Assembly: GCA_023388195.1 (NCBI GenBank)
Contig: JAEWGR010000069.1
Coordinates: forward strand, 1 to 29,781
DNA from: Bacillota bacterium
GTDB lineage: Bacteria; Bacillota; Negativicutes; Sporomusales; Sporomusaceae
DNA: 29,781 bases
Reading direction: 5' to 3'
Below the pieces are notes generated by a model. That model had not been told where the DNA came from and ran no database searches. It saw only the letters and a list, made by a program, of their open reading frames with translations. The translations under genes were made by a program, and so were the position numbers. Each line of letters starts with the position of its first letter. Within the stretch, counting starts at the first letter, position 1. This document shows, piece after piece, positions 7,483 to 16,014 of the stretch.

Positions 7483-8859
7483 TCAGGCAGTAAATAACTT
7501 GCCGGGGTTTAACACCCCCTGCGGGTCAACTACTGCTTTAAGTTTTTGTCCGGCGGTAAAACCGGTTTCTCCGGTTTCCCATTTCAGAAACGGTGCTTTC
7601 ATATAGCCGATACCGTGTTCACCTGACAGCGTACCGCCAAGCTCCAGCGCTGCTTTAAACAGTTCTTCTACTGCTTGCTCGACTCGTTCCATTTCCTGGT
7701 GATTATGTTTATTGCTTAAAATATTAGGATGAAGGTTGCCGTCACCGGCGTGACCAAAAATCACCATCTTCAGATCATATTTCTGCGCGATCTCTCGCAA
7801 CCGGCGCACCATCGCCGGAATCTGGCTGCGGGGAACCGTTGCATCTTCCGAAATTTTCGTGGGGTTAATCTTGCCGCAAGCCGGTGAAATAGCCTTGCGG
7901 GCCCGCCACAGTTTGTCACTGTCGGCCGGTGTCGAAGCTACCTGAATCTCGGTTGCGCCCCATTGCCGGCACACTTTCATGACATGTTCCGTTTGTTTGA
8001 TGATTGATACTTCACTGCCATCGACCTCAATCAGAAGGATTGCTTCGGCCTTCACCGGCAGACCGGCCTGCAGATAGTCTTCTACCGCACAAATAGTTTG
8101 ATTATCCATGATCTCCAGTGTGGTGGGGATCGTCCCGGCGGCAATCATCCCGCTAACCGTGCAGGCTGCATCGTCCAAACTGTTAAAAATGGCTAACAGG
8201 GTTTGTTTAGCCTGTGGTTTATCAACAAGCCGCAAATAGGCTTTGGTCACAATTCCCAGCGTCCCCTCCGATCCGACCAAGAGCATTCCCCAGTCCGGGC
8301 CGGCCATCTCACTGTCAATCCGGTTACCGGCTTCGATGATGGTGCCATCTGGCAGCACAACCTCCAGCCCTAACACGTAGTCTCTGGTAATGCCATACTT
8401 AACCCCCCGGGGGCCGCCGGCACACTCGGCAATATTGCCACCGATAGTTGAGGTTTTGGCACTCGCCGGATCAGGCGGATAAAAAAGGCCGGCCTGATAA
8501 ACTGCGTTTATAAAATCCTCGGTAATAACCCCGGCCTCAACCACCGCCACCCGGTTAGCCGTATCAATCTCGATAATCCGGTTCAGACGGGTTAAAACAA
8601 GGCTAATGCCTCCCTTTACCGGCACGGAGCCGCCTGACAAACCAGTGGCAGCGCCCCGGGCGGTTACCGGGATCTCATACTGCCCGGCCAGTTTAATAAC
8701 AGCGGCAACTTCTTCGACACTGCCGGGTTTTACGACCACATCGGGCGGGAAATCCCGGAAAGTGGCATCAAAAGAATAACAGATCCGGTCTTCCAGCTGA
8801 TCCATAACGTATTGATGGCCAAGGAGGCGTTTTAACTCAGTAATGACTTGCTGCTCCAA
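7483..8859 (-). CDS. glcD: FAD-linked 2-hydroxyacid dehydrogenase (GlcD-like)
   Basis: A 458-residue flavoprotein of the glycolate oxidase GlcD / D-lactate dehydrogenase group. It shows the FAD-binding-4 domain with ARGAATGLSGGSVPV and PPDPASAKTSTIGGNIAE, then GSEGTLGIVTKAYLRL, and the C-terminal cap with FGHAGDGNLHPNI and SGEHGIGYMKAPF, whose His residues are typical active-site or metal ligands of D-2-hydroxyacid dehydrogenases. It begins with TTG at 8859 behind GGGGGGAGAAAG. Substrate candidates are D-lactate, glycolate or 2-hydroxyglutarate; the sequence alone does not decide. It lies between the Fe-S partner and korD. Confidence 0.88.
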   Translation of the reverse strand: MEQQVITELKRLLGHQYVMDQLEDRICYSFDATFRDFPPDVVVKPGSVEEVAAVIKLAGQYEIPVTARGAATGLSGGSVPVKGGISLVLTRLNRIIEIDTANRVAVVEAGVITEDFINAVYQAGLFYPPDPASAKTSTIGGNIAECAGGPRGVKYGITRDYVLGLEVVLPDGTIIEAGNRIDSEMAGPDWGMLLVGSEGTLGIVTKAYLRLVDKPQAKQTLLAIFNSLDDAACTVSGMIAAGTIPTTLEIMDNQTICAVEDYLQAGLPVKAEAILLIEVDGSEVSIIKQTEHVMKVCRQWGATEIQVASTPADSDKLWRARKAISPACGKINPTKISEDATVPRSQIPAMVRRLREIAQKYDLKMVIFGHAGDGNLHPNILSNKHNHQEMERVEQAVEELFKAALELGGTLSGEHGIGYMKAPFLKWETGETGFTAGQKLKAVVDPQGVLNPGKLFTA

Positions 8860-8870
8860 CTTTCTCCCCC

Positions 8871-10136
8871 CTATTCCAGCCCGTAAGCGCGGGCAATAAT
8901 TTCCGCTGTATGCACTACCTGCATGGGGCTTTGCCGTTGACCAAGCCCGTCAGCAATATGCATCCGGCAGGCCGAACAGCCTGTGGCCAGGACATCAGCA
9001 CCTGTCTGCTCGGCATTATCCAGCTTCCAGTCGTTAATAGTCCGGGAGATATCATAATAGGCCATACTGAAAGTCCCGCCGGCGCCACAGCACTTGGCGG
9101 CATCTTTCATTTCCACAAATTCCACACCGGGAATAGCCGCTAACAGCTCCCGTGGTTCTTTCGCTACCCCCATGCCCCGGACAAGATGACAGGGATCATG
9201 GTAAGTAATCTTAGCCGTTAGCGTCCGCAAGTCCTGCTTGATTCCGGTGTCAGCAATAAACCTAGTAATATCTTTCACTTTCCCGGCCAGCAGCTGCCAG
9301 GACTTTTTAACCTCAGGGTCTTCAATAATAGCCCCATATTCATGCTTTAAGGCCGCCCCGCAGGACGCACAGCCGGTTATGATGGCGTCATAATTGCCGG
9401 CCGCCAGAATTTTCACATTTTCTTCGGCGAGGTATCGCCCAACCCGATAGTCGCCGGAGGTAAATGCCGGTGTACCACAGCAGCCTTGCCTGGCCGGAAG
9501 AACAACCTCGATAGCGTGAGCCTTAAGAATTTTGACAATCGCTTCGCCTGCTGCCGGATAGACATAGTTGAGCATACAACCTGTATAAAAAGCCACCCTG
9601 GCCTGAGGGGAAGCCACCTGGCTGGTTTCAGGCAGGCGTGCCCGTAGCGGCACTGCAGCTAAAGGCGGAATAATCCGCCGCTGGCTGAGTCCGGCCCCCG
9701 GCAAAGAAACACGGGCTATTTTGCCACCGCCAGGGGCATTTTTAAAGACTATATTTTGAAAAACTGCTCCCATTCTGAGGCCCAGGTCAAACAGCCGGCG
9801 ATAGGTAAGACCTGTGAAAGCCAGTTTTTTAGCCGCCGGTAAGCCATTGCTCACTGCTAATTCCCGTCTGGCGCTTAAAAACAGTTCGTCTGTTTTCACA
9901 CCGGATGGACAACCGGCAACACAGGCCTTGCACAGTAAACATTTTGACATTCTTGATTGAAGTTCGGGAGTAAGGCCCAATTTTCCTTCACTGACTGCCT
10001 CCAACAGCTTAACTTTCCCTCTGGCCGTGGTATTTTCATTATCTGAAGCCTGAAAAACCGGACAAATTGAGCGGCAAGTACCGCAGCGAATACACTTAAC
10101 CAGTTGTTGTTGCCACTCATCATACCTATTATCCAT
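8871..10136 (-). CDS. glcF: Iron-sulfur subunit of glycolate/lactate-type oxidase (GlcF-like)
   Basis: A 421-residue protein with two 4Fe-4S motifs near the N-terminus (CIRCGTCRSICP at about residues 16-27 and CLLCKACVAGCP at about 66-77) and two cysteine-rich CCG domains: GCCGTPAFTSGDY and later KCCGAGGTFSMAYYD, with GCSACRMHI near the end. This layout is that of GlcF and of heterodisulfide-reductase-like electron carriers. It should take electrons from the flavoprotein subunits and pass them to a membrane quinone or another carrier; no membrane segment is visible. ATG at 10136 behind AGAGGGGTGAC. Gaps to neighbours are 11 and 18 bases. Confidence 0.9.
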   Translation of the reverse strand: MDNRYDEWQQQLVKCIRCGTCRSICPVFQASDNENTTARGKVKLLEAVSEGKLGLTPELQSRMSKCLLCKACVAGCPSGVKTDELFLSARRELAVSNGLPAAKKLAFTGLTYRRLFDLGLRMGAVFQNIVFKNAPGGGKIARVSLPGAGLSQRRIIPPLAAVPLRARLPETSQVASPQARVAFYTGCMLNYVYPAAGEAIVKILKAHAIEVVLPARQGCCGTPAFTSGDYRVGRYLAEENVKILAAGNYDAIITGCASCGAALKHEYGAIIEDPEVKKSWQLLAGKVKDITRFIADTGIKQDLRTLTAKITYHDPCHLVRGMGVAKEPRELLAAIPGVEFVEMKDAAKCCGAGGTFSMAYYDISRTINDWKLDNAEQTGADVLATGCSACRMHIADGLGQRQSPMQVVHTAEIIARAYGLE

Positions 10137-10154
10137 GTTGTCACCCCTCTGCAG

Positions 10155-11291
10155 TCAGCGGTTTAATATCATGTAGGGATCAAAGGCCGCTTTGGCGCGC
10201 AGCTCAAGTGCTGCCAACGCACCACGCCCGCGCCGGCCGGCTAAACGATCATATTTGCCGGCAGAAATTCCCCCGGTCTGAACAACGGCCTTTAAGACTT
10301 CGTCAATGAAACCACACTCCAGCCTGGGCAAGGCAATATTTAGCTTACCTTCGGCCAATTGGCCAAATAGCCCTGCCTGGATAGAAAAACTCCCGGCTAT
10401 TGCATAAAATTCCTTTATGAACTCTTCCTGGCGGGTAAATGCTATTTTACATTCATCTGTTAACACATAATTGCTTGCCGGCCGGTATAACCGGGTCCAT
10501 TGTGAGACCAGCAGGGCATAGCCGTCAGCGGTTGCCCGGATGGTACCGTCATTTGTTTCTATCAGGGCAATTGTACTTTGGATCTGGTCAGCAGTCTCTG
10601 CCAATAAGCCGTCAAATTCCATCATAACAAGCTGCCCTTGCCCACCGGCCTGATATAGGTTTTGCACACCAGGATCAATCCATAATAAATAAGCAGGAGC
10701 CAACCGGCTGTCTCTTAGTTTCCGAATAAACGCCAACAGCTGTTCCACAGTGGCAAAGGTGGCCGCCAGCCCCCGCCGGCTCTCTGGCAACGGCAGCAGT
10801 TTAAGCAAAAGTTTGGCCGCAATGCCATAATCCGTATAAGGGGCATTAAAGAAGCGGGTAAAATCATAACCGGTAACATTTTTGACTGTTTTGCCGCCGG
10901 TTTTTAATAACTCGCCTGTTGGCAAAACAATCTCTGAACCCATAAGAAAATGCTTGGTATAGCCATATTTTAAACTGGATATATTGGAGCAGCCTTCATA
11001 AAATAGTTGCCCTACTGTCTTGTCATGATAAAACGGGGTATCTGCCGGCATAAAACGCAGCCCCTGCTCACCTAACCTGCTGGCAAGAGTGCCAAGTATA
11101 ACACCAGGTTGAACGGTGGCGACAAGGTTGGCGGCGTCAATCTCAATAATGTTGTTTAACTTTTGCAAATCGACAGTGAGACCGTCAGCATTGCCCTGCC
11201 GGTAGACATACAACGGACGCCCGGCCTCCGATGAGGTTCGGAACAAATGCTGCAATTCTTCAATAGACTGTGGTGATATTGAATGGCTCAC
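10155..11291 (-). CDS. glcE: FAD-binding subunit of 2-hydroxyacid oxidase (GlcE-like)
   Basis: A 378-residue FAD-binding-4 protein. The stretch TGGKTVKNVTGYDFTRFF is highly typical of GlcD/GlcE paralogues, and the end KAAFDPYMILNR matches the family's terminal motif. The first FAD loop (GRPLYVYRQGNADG) is atypical compared with the usual RGGGT-like form, fitting a structural GlcE-like subunit rather than the catalytic one. An in-frame extension to 11354 runs through a terminator hairpin, so the real start is the GTG at 11291 with AGGAGG 7 bases upstream. First gene of the seven-gene glc-kor operon. Confidence 0.78.
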   Translation of the reverse strand: MSHSISPQSIEELQHLFRTSSEAGRPLYVYRQGNADGLTVDLQKLNNIIEIDAANLVATVQPGVILGTLASRLGEQGLRFMPADTPFYHDKTVGQLFYEGCSNISSLKYGYTKHFLMGSEIVLPTGELLKTGGKTVKNVTGYDFTRFFNAPYTDYGIAAKLLLKLLPLPESRRGLAATFATVEQLLAFIRKLRDSRLAPAYLLWIDPGVQNLYQAGGQGQLVMMEFDGLLAETADQIQSTIALIETNDGTIRATADGYALLVSQWTRLYRPASNYVLTDECKIAFTRQEEFIKEFYAIAGSFSIQAGLFGQLAEGKLNIALPRLECGFIDEVLKAVVQTGGISAGKYDRLAGRRGRGALAALELRAKAAFDPYMILNR

Positions 11292-11343
11292 ATGATTTCC
11301 TCCTTCATAACCATATTCCTGATGCCGCGGCCGGCCATGAGGT

Positions 11344-11372
11344 AAAAAAAGCACTCAATTGAGTGCTTTTTT
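11344..11372 (-). terminator. Terminator of serA, upstream of the glc-kor operon
   Basis: GCACTC-AATT-GAGTGC is flanked by seven A and six T residues on the plus strand, so it can act in both directions. It lies 70 bases after the serA stop and 53 bases before the glcE-like start, separating the two transcripts. Confidence 0.85.
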
Positions 11373-11441
11373 CCATTTGGCTATACCTAAGCTGCTCATT
11401 ACGCCATGCCTTAGGCGATTAGATCTGAATTTATAATAGCT

Positions 11442-13022
11442 CTATATTTTCACTAAACGGACTTTTAAAATACCTTCGATTCCGCCAAGAAAATTCAGGG
11501 TCTCTTTCGACACTTCCGAATCGACAGTCAGAACCATCATTGCCCGCTGATCACTAGTCTTCCGCCCAAGCTGCATAGTGGCAATATTCACTTTACCGGC
11601 CCCCAATAAGGTACCCATCTGTCCGACGACCCCGGGTTTATCGATGTTTTCCGCAATCAGCATATACGGCATCGGATTGACATCAAACTCATACCCGTTG
11701 ATTTCCAAAATTCTTAATTCGCCTTTACCAAATATTGTACCGCTGATGGTAAACTCTTTCCCTTTGGACCAAACCTTCAGGGTAATTAACGTCAGGTAAT
11801 TATTTGCCGTAGATTCTTTGCTTTCAGTTACCGCCACCCCTCTGCTTTTGGCAATAAGACTGGCATTAACGTAATTCACCCGTTCTTTGAGCACAGGCTC
11901 AAACAGACCTTTTAATATCGCCAGTGAAATTACTGAAGTCTCCAGCGTCGCTGCCTCGCCCCGGTACAGGATCTCTACCTTGTCAACCGCTTCTTTCTCC
12001 AGTTGATAATACATTTTCCCTAAGGTCTCGCCTAACCGTAAGTAGGCTTTAATTGTCTCCATATCCTGAATATGCAGGGTAGGCAGATTGACTGCATTGG
12101 GCACCATTTCCCCCCGTAAAGCGGAGATTACCTCCTGGGCCACAGTGATGCCGACATTGTCCTGGGCTTCGACGGTATCAGCACCGGCATGAGGGGTAAC
12201 AACGACATTGTCAAACTCAAGCAGTGGCGATGTGGCCTCCGGTTCCCCTTCCAGAACATCGATACCGGCCCGCTTGACGACTTTTGCTGTCAGCGCCTCA
12301 ATCAGGGCTTCCTCATTTACAATTCCCGCCCGGGCACAGTTGATAACCGTAAGCCCTTTTCTCGCAGCCTTAAACTGTTCTTTACCAATGATGCCATAGG
12401 TTTCTTCAGTTTTTGGAGTATGGACGGTCAAAATATCGCAGGCACTCATCAGATCTTCCAGTTTTTCTTTTTTCTCAACACCCAGGTTTTTAAAACGGGA
12501 ATCATTGATATAAGGGTCATAAGCGATAATATTCATACCAAACGACTTCAGGCGGGTGGCCACCAGTGAGCCGATCCGGCCCAAACCCACGATACCGGCG
12601 GTTTTCCCCTGCAGTTCCATCCCCTTTAAGCCGGAGCGGTCCCAGACCCGGTCTTTAAGCCGGTTATGCAGCTGCGGGATATTACGGCAAGTGGCAAAGA
12701 GCAGCCCAAGGGTAAGTTCTGCCGCCGATACAACGTTTGATTCCGGCGTATTGACGACAATAATACCCCGTTTGGTCGCTCCTTCCATATCAATGTTATC
12801 AACACCGTTACCGGCCCGGCCCACTACCTTTAAGCGGGTGGCTTTCTGATACAGTTCTTCATTGACTTTCGTATTGCTGCGCACAATCAGGGCATCATAA
12901 TCACCAATAACCTCCAGTAGCTCCTGGCGGGTCAAACTGGTTTTTATATCAACTACAGCCCCTTCTTCCGTAAGTTTTTCCAGTCCTTTTTGGGCTATCG
13001 GCTCAGAAACTAATACTTTCAT
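11442..13022 (-). CDS. serA: D-3-phosphoglycerate dehydrogenase
   Basis: A 526-residue long-form enzyme oxidising 3-phosphoglycerate to 3-phosphohydroxypyruvate with NAD, the first step of serine synthesis. Seen: the substrate domain start MKVLVSEPIAQKGLEKL, the NAD loop GIVGLGRIGSLVATRL, INCARAGIVNEEAL, and PHAGADTVEAQDNVG holding the catalytic His region, then an intervening allosteric domain and a C-terminal ACT domain (MLIAENIDKPGVVGQMGTLL), which typically binds serine as feedback inhibitor. The ATG at 13022 has GGAGG 7 bases upstream; longer in-frame extensions run into the leader and are not real. Expression is probably controlled by the T-box leader immediately upstream. Confidence 0.96.
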   Translation of the reverse strand: MKVLVSEPIAQKGLEKLTEEGAVVDIKTSLTRQELLEVIGDYDALIVRSNTKVNEELYQKATRLKVVGRAGNGVDNIDMEGATKRGIIVVNTPESNVVSAAELTLGLLFATCRNIPQLHNRLKDRVWDRSGLKGMELQGKTAGIVGLGRIGSLVATRLKSFGMNIIAYDPYINDSRFKNLGVEKKEKLEDLMSACDILTVHTPKTEETYGIIGKEQFKAARKGLTVINCARAGIVNEEALIEALTAKVVKRAGIDVLEGEPEATSPLLEFDNVVVTPHAGADTVEAQDNVGITVAQEVISALRGEMVPNAVNLPTLHIQDMETIKAYLRLGETLGKMYYQLEKEAVDKVEILYRGEAATLETSVISLAILKGLFEPVLKERVNYVNASLIAKSRGVAVTESKESTANNYLTLITLKVWSKGKEFTISGTIFGKGELRILEINGYEFDVNPMPYMLIAENIDKPGVVGQMGTLLGAGKVNIATMQLGRKTSDQRAMMVLTVDSEVSKETLNFLGGIEGILKVRLVKI

Positions 13023-13090
13023 ATTCTTACCTCCATTATTAATTGTACAATTATATCCTCGCATGAGGGCAAAACATGCATGGTCCAGCA

Positions 13091-13315
13091 AAATAAAAAA
13101 AGTTCCCATCCCAATAGGGACGAGAACTTTCCCGCGTTGCCACCCATGTTGCCTTACGGCCAACTTTAGCCGCTGTAATGGGCGGATCCCGTTCTGATTC
13201 TTCACCAGCCACTCCCAGGCGGAACCATTCTGTCCGGTGTAACGGCTCGCACCAACCGCCGTCTCTCTGAACACCTTGCATTAGGCTTCCTGATCATCAT
13301 GTTTGCTATTAACTT
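13091..13315 (-). ncRNA. T-box riboswitch leader of serA
   Basis: The minus strand carries the near-consensus T-box GGGTGGCAACGCGGG (13145-13131), followed by a terminator with arms AGTTCTCGTCCC and GGGATGGGAACT around TATT (13128-13101) and a T-run (13100-13091). Upstream are AGAGAGACGGCGGTTGGTGCGA-like stem I sequences. T-boxes read uncharged tRNA and switch between terminator and antiterminator (known for the class). A candidate specifier is UCC (Ser) at 13223-13221, followed by G, in line with the regulated gene; I did not fold the RNA to prove it. The leader's 5' end (about 13315) follows from the promoter. Confidence 0.9.
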
Positions 13316-13321
13316 GTTATC

Positions 13322-13350
13322 ATTATAAGATGTTCGCAAGTACAAGTCAA
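13322..13350 (-). promoter_or_regulatory. Promoter of the T-box/serA transcript
   Basis: On the minus strand TTGACT (13350-13345), 17 bases, then TATAAT (13327-13322): a near-consensus sigma-A promoter placed just upstream of the T-box leader. Confidence 0.85.
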
Positions 13351-13483
13351 GTGTCTTTTTTAGAAGTAGTAATTATACAGTTTCAGTCCTTCATTAGACT
13401 ATTTACGTCCAAAAGTGGCAAGTTAATAATAAACTCTCCCGAAACTGCATTATAGAGCCTCACTTATGTATAGGAAACATGGA
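13351..13483. other. Intergenic region between the serA promoter and the EamA gene
   Basis: AT-rich stretch downstream of the leftward EamA gene. No convincing hairpin terminator, gene or repeat is seen; read-through from the EamA gene toward serA is possible. Confidence 0.35.
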
Positions 13484-14344
13484 TTAACTACCGGCTGCTG
13501 CCTGAGGCTTAATTGCCGGGATGATATAACGGGCAGCAATAGCCAGCAGAATAATGCCGCCGCCGGTCAGTGACCAGAAGCCAGGTCCTTCCCCCAGCAG
13601 CAGAAACACCCACAGGGGATTGAGGAGCGGTTCTATCATGGTGATGATTGAGGCCTCCAGGGCAGTTACATATTTGATGGCAATCGAATAAAGAACATAG
13701 GCTATACCGATCTGGACACAGCCGAGCGCAGCAATAGCCGCCCAGCCGCCGGCACCGGGTGACCCTTCAAACATAAACGGCAGGCCACAGACAAAGGTAA
13801 GGACATTCCCCAGCAGCACAGAGCCAAACGGAGTCCCGCCCTTTTGCAGGCGCATAGTTACAGCCATGACGGCCATAGACATCCCGCTGAGGATTGCCAG
13901 CAGATTGCCGGCAATCCCACCGGCAGCCATCTGGTCCTGGAAAAACAGCACCATCCCGCCGGCAACAGCCCCAATTGTCATCAGATCATGCCAGCCTGGC
14001 TTTTCATTGAGAAAAACAGCACCCAGAACGGCAACATAGACCGGGCAGGTGTATTGCAGCAAAATGACATTAGCGGCAGTAGTCAGCTTGGTGGCCGTGA
14101 CAAAGGTTAACATCATGACGGCATAGGCCACCCCGCCAAAAATAGAAGCCTTATTCCAGTTAATGGGGGAGTGCCGGAAGGCAGCCCAAATAACGACAGC
14201 CGCAACCGCACTCCTTGCACCGGCAATGGCCATCGGATTCCACTCAATCCATTTTATGCCGATGCCGCTGGTGCTCCACAGGATAGCCGTTACGGCCAGA
14301 AAAAAAATACCTTTAAAACGTTCGGATACCTCAAACCTCTGCAC
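13484..14344 (-). CDS. EamA-family (drug/metabolite) transporter
   Basis: A 286-residue inner-membrane protein with about ten hydrophobic helices in two EamA repeats. Signatures include ILWSTSGIGIKW near the start, VILLQYTCPVYVAVLGAVFL at the end of the first repeat and EASIITMIEPLLNPLWVFLL at the end of the second. Such proteins usually export amino acids or other metabolites; the substrate cannot be told from sequence. An in-frame GTG lies further upstream at 14377, but GGGAGG stands 8 bases before the GTG at 14344, which I choose. A TATAAT at 14403-14398 suggests its own promoter downstream of the pdxR-like gene. Co-regulation with that gene is possible but unproven. Confidence 0.85.
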   Translation of the reverse strand: MQRFEVSERFKGIFFLAVTAILWSTSGIGIKWIEWNPMAIAGARSAVAAVVIWAAFRHSPINWNKASIFGGVAYAVMMLTFVTATKLTTAANVILLQYTCPVYVAVLGAVFLNEKPGWHDLMTIGAVAGGMVLFFQDQMAAGGIAGNLLAILSGMSMAVMAVTMRLQKGGTPFGSVLLGNVLTFVCGLPFMFEGSPGAGGWAAIAALGCVQIGIAYVLYSIAIKYVTALEASIITMIEPLLNPLWVFLLLGEGPGFWSLTGGGIILLAIAARYIIPAIKPQAAAGS

Positions 14345-14455
14345 CAGCTCAACCTCCCATTTTTTTGATCCGGCCACATACCGGCATGTATTTTTCTATT
14401 ATAGCATCAATAATACCGGTTTAGCAGCATCTCACAGCTGCTTCATGCTTTAAAA

Positions 14456-15853
14456 TTATGCAAACCAGGCCTGATACAGGCGTCTGATAGCGATGACAAT
14501 CTCATTTGCCGGGATTTTGGAAAAATAAAGTATAATCTGCGGCAGCTTTTCCTGGGACGATTCTAAATAATAATCCTGAACAGGGGCCACCCGGCAGCCA
14601 TGGGCCAATGCTTTTTCCACCAGTTCCTTAGCCGTAAGCTCTGATTTAATACTGAGGATAGTGTGCAGCCCTGATTCCGTATCAGTTACCTCTACATGCT
14701 TGCCTAGTATATTTCTAATCGCATCAAATAGAAGCACATTTTTTTCTGAATACAATTTACGCAGCCGGCGAATCTGGCGCTCTAAATGACCGTCCTCCAT
14801 AAATTTAGCCAAAGCCAGTTGCTCAATTGTAGAAGCAGCCTGATTATACAAGGATGAGTTTTGATGATATAAAGCAAGCAAACGTTCTGGCAGCACCAGA
14901 TAGCTGATCCGGATTGACGGCGGAATTACCTTGGAAAACGAACCCAGATAGACCACCCGGCCGGCATTATCCAGTCCCTTCAAGGCTGGGATCGGCCGGC
15001 CAAAATAGCGGAATTCACTGTCATAATCATCTTCAATAATGGTTCCGTCAACAGCCTGGGCCCACTTTAGCAGTCTTGTTCTTTTGCCAACAGGCATAAT
15101 ATACCCGGTCGGAAACTGATGGGACGGGCTCAGGTACACCAGTTTGGTGCCACTTTTAACCAGCTCCTCAATCGAAATGCCGTCCTGCTTCATTTTTACC
15201 GGTATGATGGAAAAAGCATGATCGGTAAATATGCGTCGCCCGTTTTTAAAACCCGGTTCTTCAAAAGCAATGGTTTGGTGCTCAAGCTTTAATAAGCTGC
15301 AAAGCATATTCAGGAGGTTTTGGACACCGGCACCAACTATGATCTGGTCTGGCTGGGTATAAACGCCGCGTGACTTTTGGATATATTTAGCGATCTGCGT
15401 ACGCAGCTCCAGCTCGCCGCGAATATGGCCATAGCCAACCAGGCGCTCCTTATTCAAAAAAACTTTACTAATGTAGCGTTTCCACAGCGAAAAATCAAAC
15501 CCGTTAATATCCATTTCACCACTGGCGAAATCATAGACAATCTTGGTTTCTTCTGCAGGAAGCGGCTGAACAATGGCTGCCGCTGCTGTTGTTTCGCACC
15601 CTATATCTTCGAATTTATTGACAGTGTACCGGGAACGTTCATAATTGCTGATATAGCCTTCACTCAACAGCTGCTGATATGCTTTCTCCACCGTGATCTT
15701 ACTTACCGCCAGACTTTTAGCAAGACCCCTGATTGATGGCAGTTTTTCGCCTTTGACAATCCGGTTTTGCTCAATTGCATTCTTAAAATGCTGATAAAGC
15801 TGTATATATAAGGGTTCTTTGCTGTTCGGGTTAAGCATGAGCAGTTCCAGCAT
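14456..15853 (-). CDS. pdxR: MocR-family regulator (GntR helix-turn-helix fused to aminotransferase-like domain), PdxR-like
   Basis: A 465-residue regulator. Residues about 10-80 form a GntR winged helix (GEKLPSIRGLAKSLAVSKIT, then YQQLLSEGYI); the rest is a fold-type I aminotransferase domain with EDDYDSEFRY and the PLP-lysine motif GSFSKVIPPSIRISY. MocR proteins sense pyridoxal phosphate or amino compounds through this domain and are not usually aminotransferases. The gene is divergent from pdxK with 161 bases between the starts, the classical arrangement of PdxR with its target. ATGs lie at 15856 and 15853; AGGAGG is only 2 bases from the first and 5 from the second, so I take 15853. It likely activates pdxK when PLP is low (inference from the family). 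Confidence 0.88.
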   Translation of the reverse strand: MLELLMLNPNSKEPLYIQLYQHFKNAIEQNRIVKGEKLPSIRGLAKSLAVSKITVEKAYQQLLSEGYISNYERSRYTVNKFEDIGCETTAAAAIVQPLPAEETKIVYDFASGEMDINGFDFSLWKRYISKVFLNKERLVGYGHIRGELELRTQIAKYIQKSRGVYTQPDQIIVGAGVQNLLNMLCSLLKLEHQTIAFEEPGFKNGRRIFTDHAFSIIPVKMKQDGISIEELVKSGTKLVYLSPSHQFPTGYIMPVGKRTRLLKWAQAVDGTIIEDDYDSEFRYFGRPIPALKGLDNAGRVVYLGSFSKVIPPSIRISYLVLPERLLALYHQNSSLYNQAASTIEQLALAKFMEDGHLERQIRRLRKLYSEKNVLLFDAIRNILGKHVEVTDTESGLHTILSIKSELTAKELVEKALAHGCRVAPVQDYYLESSQEKLPQIILYFSKIPANEIVIAIRRLYQAWFA

Positions 15854-15876
15854 CATATCCTCCTAAAACTGTACCT

Positions 15877-15905
15877 ATTAAATATCTTCATTCTGTATAT
15901 TTCAA
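15877..15905 (-). promoter_or_regulatory. Promoter of the MocR gene
   Basis: On the minus strand TTGAAA (15905-15900), 17 bases, then TTTAAT (15882-15877), 24 bases upstream of the chosen start. Good spacing and reasonable match to sigma-A boxes. Confidence 0.6.
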
Positions 15906-15954
15906 TATAACCAATTATATTTTATACTACAACTATAATTTTTTAAACCCCCGA

Positions 15955-15993
15955 TACTTCATCCTTCTTAAAAACTTAGAATAGTTTGAAGTA
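15955..15993. promoter_or_regulatory. Possible PdxR operator in front of pdxK
   Basis: TACTTCA at 15955-15961 and TGAAGTA at 15987-15993 form an inverted repeat with centres 32 bases apart (about three helical turns). Between them lies TAGAAT (15977-15982), a candidate -10 box for pdxK whose -35 position overlaps the left half-site and matches poorly, as expected for an activated promoter. Assignment to PdxR is by position only. Confidence 0.35.
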
Positions 15994-16014
15994 CCAGGAC
16001 AAGGAGGACTTATC

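Noticed and set aside
11292..11354. Longer GlcE-like start at 11354
   Set aside because: It would include the serA terminator hairpin; the GTG at 11291 has the only good ribosome binding site.
13023..13274. N-terminal extension of serA to 13274
   Set aside because: The extension is a translation of the T-box leader, including its terminator; the conserved SerA start and ribosome binding site lie at 13022.
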